DNA of 64,000 bases, from NCBI GenBank assembly GCA_021234155.1, contig JAJEKV010000084.1:3879449-3943448 (forward strand), written 5' to 3'. The stretch's first letter is position 1, and each line of letters opens with the position of its first letter. The notes under the pieces are model-generated. The model was not told where the DNA came from and made no database searches. It saw only the letters and a list, made by a program, of their open reading frames with translations. Positions 43,244-56,800 of this stretch are shown piece by piece. The translations under genes and the position numbers were made by a program. This DNA comes from Isoetes taiwanensis. Taxonomy: Eukaryota; Streptophyta; Lycopodiopsida; Isoetales; Isoetaceae.

Positions 43244-44156
43244 CTAAGACTTGGTCTTCCTCCGAACGCTGTGTAATGCAAAGACCTTTCGTGATCTTCA
43301 TATCCCACTCTAGTATGTTTCCATTATAAGTAAATTCAAGAACATCTCCAAGGGTTAAACCAAACAATTTCTTAAAACCTGCTCCAACCCCTCCTAGGCA
43401 AACTTCGCTACTTTTGGCCACCAAGGAACTTTTTTTCTTTCTCGTCCAAGAATCACAACCGTGATATCCCCTTGGTGGATCAAGATGCTTGTTTTCATTC
43501 TCTAGTACCTAATTATAATAATAAAAAAAATCTCTACCGAGAACCTTAACACAATGCATGGAATCTAAATAGAAATATACCAGCCCTCCTGCTGATATTG
43601 GCTCGAGTAGTGTGACACGAAATGGTTTATGAGATGGTGGTTCATCTTCGCCGGCGTGTCATCATCTGGATGTATCTAGTTCGCTACAATTGATCGGGTT
43701 CAAGAGCACCATGCTGTTTTTTGAAACCACGCTGATTCTTAGTAGGCTTGCTGTGACTGGAACTTCCAAGTTGCCAGTTACCAATAGGTTTCACGCGATA
43801 GTTTCCATCGCAGATCCGGGCGCTTAAGCGAGTCCCATTGTTGGACAAACTACATAAAAGCCGCAAATCCCTTCTACCATGTTGTTTCCTTTCGTAAATG
43901 ATTCCCAAACTTCTAAGTGAAGAAAGTTCGCCACCACCCACGCTGGCTATATAAATGGAATACTCCTTCCGATTTGGTCCTATGCCAACAATGTATTGAT
44001 CTCGGCGAAAGCAATACTCCCTCAAATTCTCGTAAAAATCGACTAAGGTTAGGACTTTTATCTCTCGTGTTAAGGATAAGGTCATGAAACAAGTTATCGT
44101 GTATGCTCACCAAAGAAATGACCGAACTTGACATCTACTAAAACACCGGCCGCCAT
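43244..44156 (-). pseudogene. unit 1 B3-domain gene, frame-broken
   Basis: Same two-exon gene as at 52528-51628. The second B3 segment (KKLFGLTLGDVLEFTYNGNI) is intact; the first is split by small indels around 43900-44100. The linker DTSDDD...DEDEPPSHKP is partly changed. Confidence 0.7.
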
Positions 44157-45160
44157 AGCCTAAAAAATAGGAAGGGAATATGGGCTTGGAAGGTAAATGG
44201 ACGGCTTCAGCCGGGAAATAGCTTACAGAAGGAAGCCACACAGAGTAAGATTTATTAAGATTTAATGAAATAATAAAATATCTACTCTAATTACTGCTTG
44301 TGTAAGGCCTATTTGTAAGGCCTAAGATAGTACCATCATTGATAATAATTAATTTTGGGTATTATCTTATTTATTATTACTGGCTTTATTTTCTTTTAAC
44401 TCCACCAATGGCTAGGACATTTTTTAACCTTTAGTTATGTGAGGGTCCCTTTGTTAGCAAAGGGATCCTCCAATCCCCTTTGTTAACATTCGGGACCTTA
44501 TCTGCCTTCCGGTAGGAGGTAGGAATATATATATATATATATATATAAATTCGCAATATTTTAATCTATTGTAGTCTGCTCTATTCTAGTTTACTTCAAA
44601 ATGCTGGGCATAGCATAACAAGTTGGACACATTATGTGGACTTATAATCCATGGACCGGTTTAATCCATGGCATAGGGCAGATAACATTAGGTTTAAAGT
44701 TTTTTGGGCGGAGCATTATCCACCCTGGAACATGGTTAATTTGAAGGGGCATTAATTGCCTTTATCCTTGCATGTCCAAGTGAGCATCTAATAGTGCTAC
44801 AAAAAAGGTTGAATACACTTACCCTAATTTGGGTATATCCTAACCCCTATGGTATGAATTATGGAATGAAATGATAAGGGGTGAAGGATAAATATTGATG
44901 AGCATTTTCTACCCCTTAGTAGTTAAATTAAGGATGGATTAGATTAGGATTATGATTACAGGCCAATGGTTGGTGGGAATACGAATATGAAGTTGTTGCA
45001 TAGGTCGAATTGGGGGTGATAGGGGCAAACATCCCAAGGTATAAAATGACTATGGGTATTATGGCGCTTATATGGGTACTTGGTAACTTATGCTCGAAAT
45101 GTGTTACACTTAATTAACTAATATTTTTCAATAGTATTTACACCAACAGCTTTGTTGGCT

Positions 45161-45186
45161 AACCCTAATTTGAAAGGCAACCCTAA
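45161..45186. promoter_or_regulatory. two telo-box-like AACCCTAA motifs in the unit leader
   Basis: AACCCTAA at 45161-45168 and 45179-45186, about 250-275 bp before the start codon. Both occur in unit 3; in unit 1 the first copy has changed to AACTCTAA. Telo-boxes are plant promoter elements with telomere-repeat sequence. No function is shown here. Confidence 0.35.
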
Positions 45187-45407
45187 CGATGGGGTGTCGC
45201 CTCACGACGCCCTTGGGGTCGATAGGTGCCGACGGATCCCTAACGAACCATGGATGACCTTTTTTGTTTGTTACATGCAAAATATCGACATCTCGGATTG
45301 ATCAAGACAGTAACCAAATGTTATGTTCCCTTTTCTTAATCTTCTTGTTATATTTGCTTAAGACAGAATCGGTTTTGGTTTTCTCGTAATCTGGGTTTAG
45401 CCTCCAT

Positions 45408-45419
45408 GCTATATAATAT
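45408..45419 (+). promoter_or_regulatory. TATA-box-like sequence before the RT gene
   Basis: GCTATATAATAT lies just upstream of the MNTNF start and is kept in all four units. The distance would give a very short leader if this is the real TATA box, so the call is tentative. Confidence 0.3.
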
Positions 45420-45435
45420 GATCGATCCCTCTACC

Positions 45436-48400
45436 ATGAACACGAATTTTGGCATGAGTAAGGCTGGCCGACCCGAGGGTGTGTGCAATAAAGGGCGCAC
45501 TGCATCTAAACTCATTGAATTCCTTAGAAGGAATGGCTTAGAGCATAGTAGCCCGCAGCCTACTAAAGCTCAACTGTTAGAGATGTGCAGAGCCCATGGA
45601 TTAGATCCAAATAGGGACAAGAGTGATTCTGGAATTATAAAATTCCTCCCTAGTCTGAATGCATGTGGGAATATCTCTAGATCTGGTAATACAACAAGCG
45701 GCAATGTGGAGATTGTTGCTGACTCTGAAATTGATGAAATTGAGGAAGATTCGGATGATGGAGTGCAACCAAATCAGGTTCCTACAATTGAATTGTCTAA
45801 TACTGGTTTCCTAACTATTTTATGTAATACTCACTGTTATGATAAAATGTTTCTTAGTGGCATTAGTATTGCATGTCACAATAACTGTAGACATAACAGG
45901 CTAGCATGCTAGTAGATTACTACAGTTCTGCATGAATTGCTTATTCGAAATTAAGATGTAATGCTATAATCCATAGGTTGATAACATCTGGTTAAGGTAT
46001 ATTTATGTTAAACTGCGGGGTAAAGGCGCGAAATGCCAAGAGAGTTCATTGCTTACCTGTTAGCAGTAGGATTTTTTACCCTCTTAAGGCTAATTAGTTC
46101 TATTTGCTGCAGGTAACCGAGCTCTCTTCTCCTGCATCTGGTTCTGTTTTTTGCATGGAAGCATGAATGATTGAAGAATGTTTTTATGTACTACTGTATT
46201 TTTATTGTATACAACGTTTATGGTAAGGTTTTGATCCCTTCAAGTTTAATTATTCAATGGAGTAACTGTATGGTAAACTCTTAATCCTTTTGTGTATTAT
46301 GGCTGTTTTTTACTGCTTGGTAAAACATGTTTGGAGCACCTTGAAGTAATTTATGGTAATATAATTATGGATCTCAGCCTTTGACTGCATTTTCTTATTC
46401 TGTTTCCATACTTGCCTACTTTTTGGTTCATCCAGTGGTTTTTAAATTTGCATGGTGTTTTCCTGGTTAATTTTAAGACTTTGGGTATGGCCCTTCTTTT
46501 TAGATCATGCTGGGATTTGACACATCTACAGTTCTCTTCAACAGTCTATTCCAAATTGTTGTACAAGTTATTTTACAAGTTATTTAGCAATTTTATGGTA
46601 CAGCATATTGCTTGTTGTGGATGATTTCCTTTTGCTACATGTATTTGAAAAGGTTAATGTGTATCAAAGTAGTATGGTCAAGGTTAAATAATTGTATTAA
46701 ATGAGTTGTGCTGGTCCTTATCTTTAGACTTTTGTCTATGGTTAAACTATTATATGGTTACATGATCTCTAAGGGCTCCCTCTTTAGGGTCCAATAAATT
46801 CAGTAGTCTTATTTAGTTAGGTTAAGGCTATTTGAATGTCTAGTCAAGTAGAGGCTTGGTTAGGCCAATCTATATATCTCCCCACTTTGGATCACTGGTT
46901 TTACTGGTGAAGCCCTTAGAGATTGATGTAGTCTTTTATTTTGCATTATTCTTAGCCTAATGGTTACTAATATGTATTCTGTTCTTTAGGAAGCTAGGGC
47001 TCAGAAAAGTAATACTGGTTTCTTCAAACAACAAGATTCCATTCAGACAAATGCACTTGATTCGGTCGAGGGTAGACCAGAATGGCTTCCTGAGCTGGCT
47101 AAACTTGGTTACATGGGGGCAGGTATCTTAGCCCCTAATAAAGCTGTACAGGCAGTTTTGGCATGTATAAAGTTGGTGGAGGTTCATAATCTGCTAATCT
47201 GTAAGGAATGCAATTTGAATGAAGGAGAAATTTCAGTAGTTCTTTTTCTTGGGTTTAACAATATGCTGGGACTTGTGGCAAGTTTCAAGGATGCTGATTA
47301 CGCTAAGTGTCATGAGTTGATTATTGATGCATATAAGAAATTGCCTGATGCGCATTTGACTGCTGATAAAAAGGATGTGGTTGATCTTACCAAGCCTTCA
47401 TCGGGGCTTAACAAAGACCGAAAAGCGAAACAATCTCAAGTTCACTTATACCCCAAAAGGCAAGGTTAGTACTCCCATTGATAAAGTTAGTGAACAGGGA
47501 TGCATCATTGGATAATTGCCCATTTTAGTATTGATGAAGTGGAAAACAATCCGATTGTGCGCAATTAATCTTGTGAGGTTTTAATACCTCCATGTAATGA
47601 AGAGGATAATATCGTAATGGCGAAATTTGAATCTTATGGATTAAAGGAACTAAATCTTTTTAATTGTGGTGGATTCCCTTTAATGTCAAATAGGAATGTG
47701 GAGATACATCTTTGGCGGTTTCAAAGAAACTACGTGGGCTAGCAAAAATCTCGGGTGATTGCTCCTATCGATAAAGGAATTTATTATGCTTGCAAGAATA
47801 ACTAATGAGGAAGTTACTAAAGCTGAAAAGAGATGCTATATCTTTCACTAAAAATATCGAAAAGATTAATTTGAATCTACCTTTCCCAATTCAAAAACGG
47901 AGAAAAAATGTACTATTGGGACTGCCCTGTATATAGGGCAAAAGGGACACATGGCTAAAACTGATGAACAGAGAATAGACTTTTACTTGAAACGCATTTG
48001 GAGGACTTATTGCCCCTTTTTCAAGTGTAATTGTGACAATGTCACAGATGAAAAATGTGCTGATAATATCATATGGTTTGACCATATGGTTTGGTTCATG
48101 TTTAATAATCTGGAGAAGATTTGGACTGAACAAAGTTTGCAGATGAGGTTTGCATATATGTGCAGATGGTTATCTTCTGATCCTATTAAGAAAGTTGTCA
48201 TTTCTTACATTGGATATCTGAAAGTAAGGGATCTGTTCTTCAAAATGACTCACAGATTAGCTGAGAATGAAAATTGTAACTTTAAACTGGAATTTGGCAA
48301 CTCTAAGACAGTGGATATTATTGAGAAAACTATCAAGTCCAGGAAGTTTTTAATTGATCATCTCCATGATAATAACAGCTTTGGATATGCTCCTGCAAGA

Positions 48401-50850
48401 AAGAGAAACCAGAATTCTAATGCTACTGTCAGTGGTATCCTCAGACCTCCAAAGATCTTGAGAAATCAGGTGGGTACAGAATTGTTAGCCACAAACAAAA
48501 CAGGTAACTCTGCTGGTGCAGGTAGCAGCAGTAATATTATGTTTTGAGTATAGTATGGTTTTCATACTATATACTGCTTATATAGTTCTGGATGCTTGAC
48601 TGTGCATGCATTGCATGTTGTTCAGGCCTTAGTGCCAATCTATATGGGATCTTTCCCAATTTTTATATGGGATTTATTCCCCAAATTTTTCTTTTATGGG
48701 ATTTATTCCCAAATTTTGATACTATATGATATTCAATAGAATATTTTATGTTGCTAAAGCATTGATATTGTTTTAAACAGAAAAGAAGAGTTCTTTGCAA
48801 CAGGATTGATGGAAGGATTAAACTACAAGTATTAAAGGAAAAAATAAATAAAAAGTATGTGCATCTTACCTATTTTTCCAAAGTTGTGGATAAAATCAAC
48901 TATACTAGTGCTTTCAAAAGTGTTATTAGCAGACATCTTGGTAGTATTGGTTATGATGCATGGGAAAACACAACTTTCGGGTGGAGATATATTAGTAATC
49001 TTAAAGATATGTTCTATAAACCCAAATTGGTCTTTACTAATGATGGTCAGCCAGCTTGTGTATGCTCTATACCAAGGTTGCAGAAATTTGTTGATCCAAG
49101 AATTGGACATATCCGTACTACGGATATCAATATTATACATTGCAAGGGCTTGAGAAATTGGTTTGCACTTGGGCTAAATTTCATCCCTGACTGTCCTTTT
49201 ACTATTACAAAGTATATGGATGAAATTGAGATTACAATTGAACAGTTTTTTCATGTGCACAGATTCTCATTCATGAATTTTGATGAACTTACTATACAGC
49301 AATGCAAATTGGATCTGATGAAGGAAATAAAATGGTTAGCTAAATTATTTGTGGAAAGCAATGCACAGATCAGGAAAAAATTCCTAATTGAGGATGAAAG
49401 GGTTATGAAAAATATCGAATGGTTAGTGAATAACCTGTATATTTCAGGAGTTGATAAGGCAGCCAACAATCCAGTTTTTATCTGCCCATTACATATCAGA
49501 ATGGAAGCTAGTATCAGACTTAATAGTAATGATTTTTGCAGCAGTACAATCAGTAAAGATCAACTCATTCTACAGGTCCAAACGGAGATTGGTAATTTAT
49601 TGGGGGATGGTCACATTGGTAGCTTGGAACTCCCATACCTTCTTGGGATTTTTAAAGCACATAAGTTTGAATATAGATGGATAACAAATGCGCATGATAC
49701 AATTTTTTCAATCACTGCATCTGTTGTGGCAGCTGGTTTGAACCTGATACTTGATATATGGCCTTCTATTTGCTTTGAAAGGTGTAGAAAAGCCAATATT
49801 TTCCAAAATAATAATATTAAAGCTGCATGGGTAGTTAATTCTATATATGATGTTGCATGTAACATTCCTGCAAAAATCAGTGATGTCTTTGTGGCAGACA
49901 TTACCAAATGTTATGAAAATATCCCTCTCTATGGGGAATATGGGATCTGCAATGTGATGGAAAGGGTTAGTTTAATGGCCTGGAGTTTCCAAAGGAAAAG
50001 TCATTCTGGATGTGATATCTGGTACCAAATTCAAAGTAATGGTAAAATTACCATGGAATGGAAGAACAAAGCCCCTGAAAGTAAAGCATGGAAAAAGCTG
50101 GATAAGGAACTCTTCATTGCACTGAACATATGGCTGCTTAATAATTGCTGGCTTCTTATGCATGATGGTATTTTTAAACAGGTTAAAGGTATTCCTATGG
50201 GGTTTGCTTCAAGCCCAGGATGGTGCAACTTATATTTGGCAGCACTTGAATTGGACTTTATTACTAAGCTTATTGATGAAGGAAGGCTACAGGAAGCTGC
50301 TACCTTTAAGTTTACGTTCAGGTATATTGATGATTTACTCAGCATTAATAATCCTACTATCAGAGGATTTCTTGGCCTGTTAAATAAAAATATAGAGCCT
50401 AATATATATGACTTGGAGCATTTGGTCATCAAAGATGAAACAGTATATTGTAAGAAGGGGGACCATATTGGTAGGAAAGTTGATTTCCTAAACATGTCTA
50501 TTGAAATTATGGCACATCATACGGGCCTATATAATACTATGAAGTTTGATAAAAGAAATAATCTACCTTTTAAGGTATCAAGATTCATACATGCTACCAG
50601 TTGCAGGCCATATATCAATGCTTGCAATATAATTATATCACAAATACAGCCATTACTTTATGTGCACAGCAATCCAATTCGGGCTGCTGCTGATGTGTTG
50701 GAACTTATGAATTGCTTCATCAACAATGGCTTCAGAAAAGATGATGTATGGTTTAAAGTTATCAAAGTTCTAAAACACGAACATTTCCCAGGACTCAGAT
50801 ATGATATTGCCACTGTTATGTTTGAGCTTTACAAATCCAAATCAGCATGA
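45436..50850 (+). CDS. Penelope-like reverse transcriptase, three exons
   Basis: Exons 45436-45777, 46990-48469 and 48781-50850; the two resolved joints are phase 0 at CAG|GT...AG. Exon 1 (114 codons) carries GRPEGVCNKG (AT-hook-like GRP) and a SAP-like helix pair (KLIEFLRRNGLEH, KAQLLEMCRAHGLDP), then an acidic tail. Exon 2 (~490 codons) holds CKEC and CPFFKCNCDN cysteine clusters; its frame is unreliable between 47465 and 47950, where an extra intron (AAG|GTTAGT donor) is also possible. The RT exon (689 aa) has motif A ADITKCYENIP (Asp codon 49897), motif B GIPMGFASSPGWCNLY (50188), motif C YIDD (50323) and VDFLNM (50479). Penelope-like RTs share D..S.YTNIP, G.AMG.P.SP..aNLY, Y.DD and FLD in this order. 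No GIY-YIG endonuclease is seen, as in the Athena/Coprina groups. It would copy the element's RNA. Confidence 0.75.
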
Positions 50851-51627
50851 GGGTTTGGTCTGCTTATTATGGACTTGTCTGGATACTAAGGATCAGGATA
50901 ATTGGTCTGCTTATTGGGAACGGAATACATAGATATCATAAACATCTTCCGATAATATAGAAAGTTTTTTGCCAGCAATTTGTAATAGCTGATCACTAGG
51001 ATGTTATTAACAAATGATACTAATTAGATATAAGAAATATGGTACAATTTGTGACTGCTGGATATATAGGGGCAGTAGTAAGATCATATCACAGCTACAA
51101 TTTGGTTCTTTGGTTCATAGTGGCCTTATGTTGACTAGTAAGGGTTCATTGAACCTCATTTATATTATATTTTGTTTCAGCCAATGGCTTGCATGGAAAT
51201 AATTTGAATATAAAACACTTAGGATGATTCTATAAGGCAGTAATAGAGGTTATTGAAATGGTTTATTGGTTTTAATTTGCTTGGCAATGGAATACCTAGC
51301 ATGTAATTTGTTTGGATAAGGCATTCCTTTTAATTTGCTTGGCAATGGAATACCTAGCATGTAATTTGTTTGGATAAGGCATTCCTTTTGATTCTGTTTT
51401 GATTGTTTTAACAAAGGTATGGAGAATAATAAGAAAGATCCTGTAGGAGGTATTCCTCTGACAACCAGATTAAATATTAAGATATAGAGGCAAACAAAAA
51501 GCATTGATAATATAGTTATACAGTGGCTAAAAAACAAACAAAAGATTAAGCCAATTGTGAAAAATAATTGGCTCATGGACAATATCTTAACATAAGGTAA
51601 TCATATGTCTTTTTTGGGAAAATAAAG

Positions 51628-52528
51628 CTAAGACTTGGTCTTCCGAACGCGGTGTAATGCAGCACCTTTCAGGATCTTCATATCCCACTCTAGTATGTTT
51701 CCATTATAAGTAAATTCAAGAACATCTCCAAGGGTTAAACCAAACAATTTCTTAAAACTGTTCCAACCCCCTCCTAGGCAGCTTCTGCTACTCTTGGCCA
51801 CCAAGGAACTTTTTCGGTTTCCTGGTCCAGTAATCACAACTGTATATCCCCTTGGTGGACTGCGATGCTTGTTTTCATTCTCTAGTACCTAATTATAATA
51901 ATAATAAAAAATCTCTGCTGAGAACCTTAACACAATACATGGAATCTAAATAGAAATATACCAGGCCTCGGTTGATATTGGCTCTGAGTAGTGTGACGCG
52001 AAATGGTTTATGAGATGGTGGTTCATCTTCGTCAGAAGTGTCATCATCGGATGTATCTAATTCGCTACAATTGACTGGTTCAGTAGCACCATGCTGTTTT
52101 TTGAAACCACGCTGATTCTTAGTATGCTTGCTGTGACTGGAACTTCCAAGTTGCCAGTTACCAATAGGTTTCACGCGATAGTTTCCATCGCAGATCTGGG
52201 CAGTTAAGCGAGTCCCATTGTTGGACAAACTACATAAAAGCGCAGTCCCTTCTACCATGTTGTTTCCTTTCAGAAATGATTCCCAGCCTTCAGTGAAGAA
52301 AGTTCGGCCACCCACAGTGGCTATATAAATGGAATACTCCTTCTGATTTGGTCCTATGCCAACAATGTATTGATCTCGGGCGAGCAATACTCCCTCAGCT
52401 TCCTGTAAAACCTCGACTAAGGTTAGGACTTTTATCTCTGTGTTAAGGATATAGTCATGAAACAAGTTATCAGGTATGCTCACCAGCAAATGACCGAACT
52501 TGACATCTACTAAAAACACTGTCGCCAT
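51628..52528 (-). CDS. antisense two-B3-domain DNA-binding protein, 275 aa
   Basis: Two exons, 52528-51962 and 51888-51628, joined in phase 0 across a 73-bp GT-AG intron. B3-like domain 1 covers about residues 8-112: VKFGHLLVSIPDNLF, a strand pair around EYSIYIATVGG, then TEGWESFLKGNNMVEGT. B3-like domain 2 covers about 175-265: KPFRVTLLRANINRGL, RGYTVVITGPG, GGGWNSFKKLFGLTLGDVLEF. The GW-x-x-F...L-x-x-GD-x-x-F signature is typical of plant B3 (REM-like) DNA-binding domains. An acidic linker (DTSDDDTSDEDE, 158-169) separates them and the tail is basic. It converges on the RT gene, and its promoter lies between it and the next unit. It could regulate the element or tether it to target DNA, or be a captured host gene; none of these is shown. 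Confidence 0.75.
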
Positions 52529-53810
52529 AGCCGAAAATAGGAAGGGAATATGGGCTTGGAAGGTAAATGGACGGCTTCAGCCGGGAAATAGCTTACAGAA
52601 GGAAGCCACACAGAGTAAGATTTATTAAGATTTAATGAAATAATAAAATATCTACTCTAATTACTGCTTGTGTAAGGCCTATTTGTAAGGCCTAAGATAG
52701 TACCATCATTGATAATAATTAATTTTGGGTATTATCTTATTTATTATTACTGGCTTTATTTTCTTTTAACTCCACCAATGGCTAGGACATTTTTTAACCT
52801 TTAGTTGGCAGGAGGGTCCCTTTGTTAGCAAAGGGATCCTCCAATCCCTTTTGTTAACATTCGGGACCTTATCTGCCTTCCGGTAGGAGGTAGGAATATA
52901 TATATATATATATATATATAAATTCGCAATATTTTAATCTATTGTAGTCTGCTCTATTCTAGTTTACTTCAAAATGCTGGGCATAGCATAACAAGTTGGA
53001 CACATTATGTGGACTTATAATCCATGGACCGGTTTAATCCATGGCATAGGGCAGATAACATTAGGTTTAAATTTTTTTTGGCTGGAGCATTATCCACCCT
53101 GGAACATGGTTAATTTGAAGGGGCATTAATTGCCTTTATCCTTGCATGTCCAAGTGAGCATCTAATAGTGCTACAAAAAAGGTTGAATACACTTACCCTA
53201 ATGTGGGTATATCCTAACCCCTATGGTATGAATTATGGAATGAAATGATAAGGGGTGAAGGATAAATATTGATGAGCATTTTCTACCCCTTAGTAGTTAA
53301 ATTAAGGATGGATTAGATTAGGATTATGATTACAGGCCAATGGTTGGTGGGAATACGAATATGAAGTTGTTGCATAGGTCAGGAATTGGGGGGTGATAGG
53401 GGCAAACATCCCAAGGTATAAAATGACTATGGGTATTATGGCGTTTATATGGGTACTTGGTAACTTATGCTCGAAATGTGTTACACTTAATTAACTAATA
53501 TTTTTCAATGGTATTTACACCAACAGTTTTGTTGGCTAACCCTAAGTTGAAAGGCAACCCTAACGATGGGGTGTAGTCTCTACGAACCTTGGGCTGATAG
53601 GTCTTGTGGGATCCCTAACGAACCATGGATGACCTTTTTGGAGTTTGTTACATGCAAAATATCGACATCTCGGATTGATCAAGGCAATTAACCATTTTTA
53701 TGTTCCTTTTCTTAATCTTCTTGTTATATTTGCTTAAAACAATTTGGTTTTGGTTTTCTACCAATCTGGTTTAGCCTCCATGCTATATAATATGATCAGA
53801 TCCCTCTACC

Positions 53811-56800
53811 ATGAACACAATTTTGGCATGAGTAAAGGCTGGCCGACACGAGAGGGTGTGTGCAATAAAGGCGGACCAGATCTAAACTCATTGAATTCCT
53901 TAGAAGGAATGGCTTAGAGCATAGTAGCCCCCTGACCTACTAAAGCTCAAGCTGTTAGAGATGTCTGAGCCCATGGATTAGATCCAAATAGGGACAAGAG
54001 TGATTACGGAATTATAAAATTCCTCCCTAGTCTAATGCATGTGGGAATATCTCTAGATGCGGTAATACAACAATGCGGCAATGTGGAGATTGTTCTTTGA
54101 CTCTGAAATTGATGAAATTGAGGAAGATTCTTACATGATGGAGTGCAACCAAATCGAGTTCCTACAATTGAATTGTCTATCTTGGTTTCCTAACTATTTT
54201 ATGTAATACTCACTGTTATGATAAAATGTTTCTTAGTGGCATTAGTATTGCATGTCACAATAACTGTAGACATAACAGGCTAGCATGCTAGTAGATTACT
54301 ACAGTTCTGCATGAATTGCTTATTCGAAATTAAGATGTAATGCTATAATCCATAGGTTGATAACATCTGGTTAAGGTATATTTATGTTAAGCGTGGGTAA
54401 AGGGCGGAAAATGCCAAGAGAGTTCATTGCTTACACATTAGCGGTGGGATTTTTACCCTCTTAAGGCTAATTAGTTCTATTTTTTGCGGTGTAGAGCTCT
54501 CTTCTCACGCATCTGGTTACATTTTTTGCATGGAAGCATGAATGATTGAAGAATGTTTTTATGTACTACTGTATTTTTATTGTATACAACGTTTATGGTA
54601 AGGTTTTGATCCCTTCAAGTTTAATTATTCAATGGAGTAACTGTATGGTAAACTCTTAATCCTTTTGTGTATTATGGCTGTTTTTTACTGCTTGGTAAAA
54701 CATGTTTGGAGCACCTTGAAGTAATTTATGGTAATATAATTATGGATCTCAGCCTTTGGCTGCATTTTCTTATTCTGTTTCCATACTTGCCTACTTTTTG
54801 GTTCATCCGATTGGTTTTAAATTTGCATGGTGTTTTCCTGGTTAATTTTAAGACTTTGGGTATGGCCCTTCTTTTTAGATCATGCTGGGATTTGACACAT
54901 CTACAGTTCTCTTCAACAGTCTATTCCAAATTGTTGTACAAGTTATTTTACAAGTTATTTAGCAATTTTATGGTACAGCATATTGCTTGTTGTGGATGAT
55001 TTCCTTTTGCTACATGTATTTGAAAAGGTTAATGTGTATCAAAGTAGTATGGTCAAGGTTAAATAATTGTATTAAATGAGTTGTGCTGGTCCTTATCTTT
55101 AGACTTTTGTCTATGGTTAAACTATTATAAGGTTACATGATCTCTAAGGGCTCCCTCTTTAGGGTCCAATAAATTCAGTAGTCTTATTTAGTTAGGTTAA
55201 GGCTATTTGAATGTCTAGTCAAGTAGAGGCTTGGTTAGGCCAATCTATATATCTCCCACTTTGGATCATTTGGTTTCTTGGTGAAGCCCTTAGAATTGAT
55301 GTAGTCTTTTATTTTGCATTATTCTTAGCCTAATGGTTACTAATATGTATTACATTCTTTAGGAAGCTAGGGCTCGAAAAAGTATCTTGGTTTCTTCAAA
55401 CAACAAAGATTCCATTCGGACAAATGCACTTGATTAATCGAGGTGAGACGAAATGGCTTCTGGTGGCTAAACTTTGTTACATGGGGGCGGGTATCTTAGC
55501 CCCTAATAAAAGGCTGTCTGAGGTTTTGGCATGTATAAAAAGTTGGTGGAGGTTCATAATTTTGATATTGTCTGTAAGGAATGCAATTTGAATGAAGGAG
55601 AAATTTGATAGTTCTTTTTCTTGGGTTTAACAATATCTTTGGGACTTGTGGCAAGTTTCAAGGATCTTGAAATTAAACCTAAGTGTCATGAGTTGATTAT
55701 TGATGCATATAAGAAATTGCACGATCGCATTTTGGATGTCGATAAAAGGATGTGGTTGATCTTCGGCCTTCATCGGGGGCTTAAACTTGAAAAGCGAGAA
55801 CAATCTCAAGTTCACTTATACCCCAAAAGGCAAGGTTAGTACTCCCTCTTGATAAAGTTAGTGAGCAGGATGCATCATTGGATAATTGCTGTTTTGAGTA
55901 TTGATGAAGTGGAAAACAATCCTTTAATGCGCAATTATCTTTGAGGGTTTTAATACCTCCATGTAATGAAGAGGATAATAATATCGAGGCGATAATCTAG
56001 ACTGAATCTTATGGATTAAAGGAACTAAATCTTTTTAATTGTGGTGGATTCCTTTAATGTCAAATAGGAATGTGGAGATACATCTTTGGCACTTTAAATC
56101 AAACTCCGGTTTAGCAAAAATCTGAACTGATTGCTCCTATCGGTAAGGAATCCTTTATTATGCTTGCAAGAATAACTAATGAGGAAGTTACTAAAGCTGA
56201 AAGAGATGCTATATCTTTCACTAAAAATATCGAAAAGATTAATTTGAATCTACCTTTCCCAATTCAACTACGGAGAAAAAAATGTACTATTAGGACTGCC
56301 ACTATATATATAGGGCAAAAAGGGACACATGGCTAAAACCGATGAGCAGAGAATAGACTTTTACTTGAAAGCGCATTTGGAGGACTTATTGCCCTTTTTC
56401 AAGTGTAATTGTGACAATGTCCACGGATGAAAAATGTGCTGATAATATCATATGGTTTGACCATATGGTTTTAGTTCATGTTTAATAATCTGGAGAAGAT
56501 TTGGGTGAACAAAGTTTCTTGATGAATGAGGTTTGCATATATGTGCGAGATGGTTATCTTCTGATCCTATTAAGAAAGTTGTCATTTCTTACATTGGATA
56601 TCTCGAAAGTAAGGGATCTGTTCTTCAAAATGACTCCACAAGTTAAGCTTTCATGAAAATTGTAACTTTAAAGCGGAATTTGGCAACTCTAAGGCCATGG
56701 ATATTATTGAGAAAAACTATCAAGTCCGGAAGTTTTTAATTGATCATCTCCATGATAATAACACTTTGGATATGCTCACCAAGGAAGAGAAACCAATTCT

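Larger units (their letters stand above)
44525..52894 (+). mobile_element. array unit 2: best-preserved Penelope-like RT + B3 element
   Basis: 8.37-kb unit running from one TA tract (44525-44547) to the next (52895). Layout: leader to 45435; three-exon sense gene 45436-50850; 0.78-kb gap; convergent antisense B3 gene 51628-52528; 0.37-kb tail. About 60 bp around 51271-51386 is duplicated (AATTTGCTTGGCAATGGAAT repeat). Head-to-tail tandem copies and introns kept in the element are hallmarks of Penelope-like elements. Confidence 0.9.

Noticed and set aside
45406-45435. Upstream ATG giving MLYNMIDPST before MNTNF in unit 2
   Set aside because: In units 1 and 3 the same place reads GATCAGATCC and is out of frame; the in-frame extension in unit 2 comes from a missing A at a CAG site.
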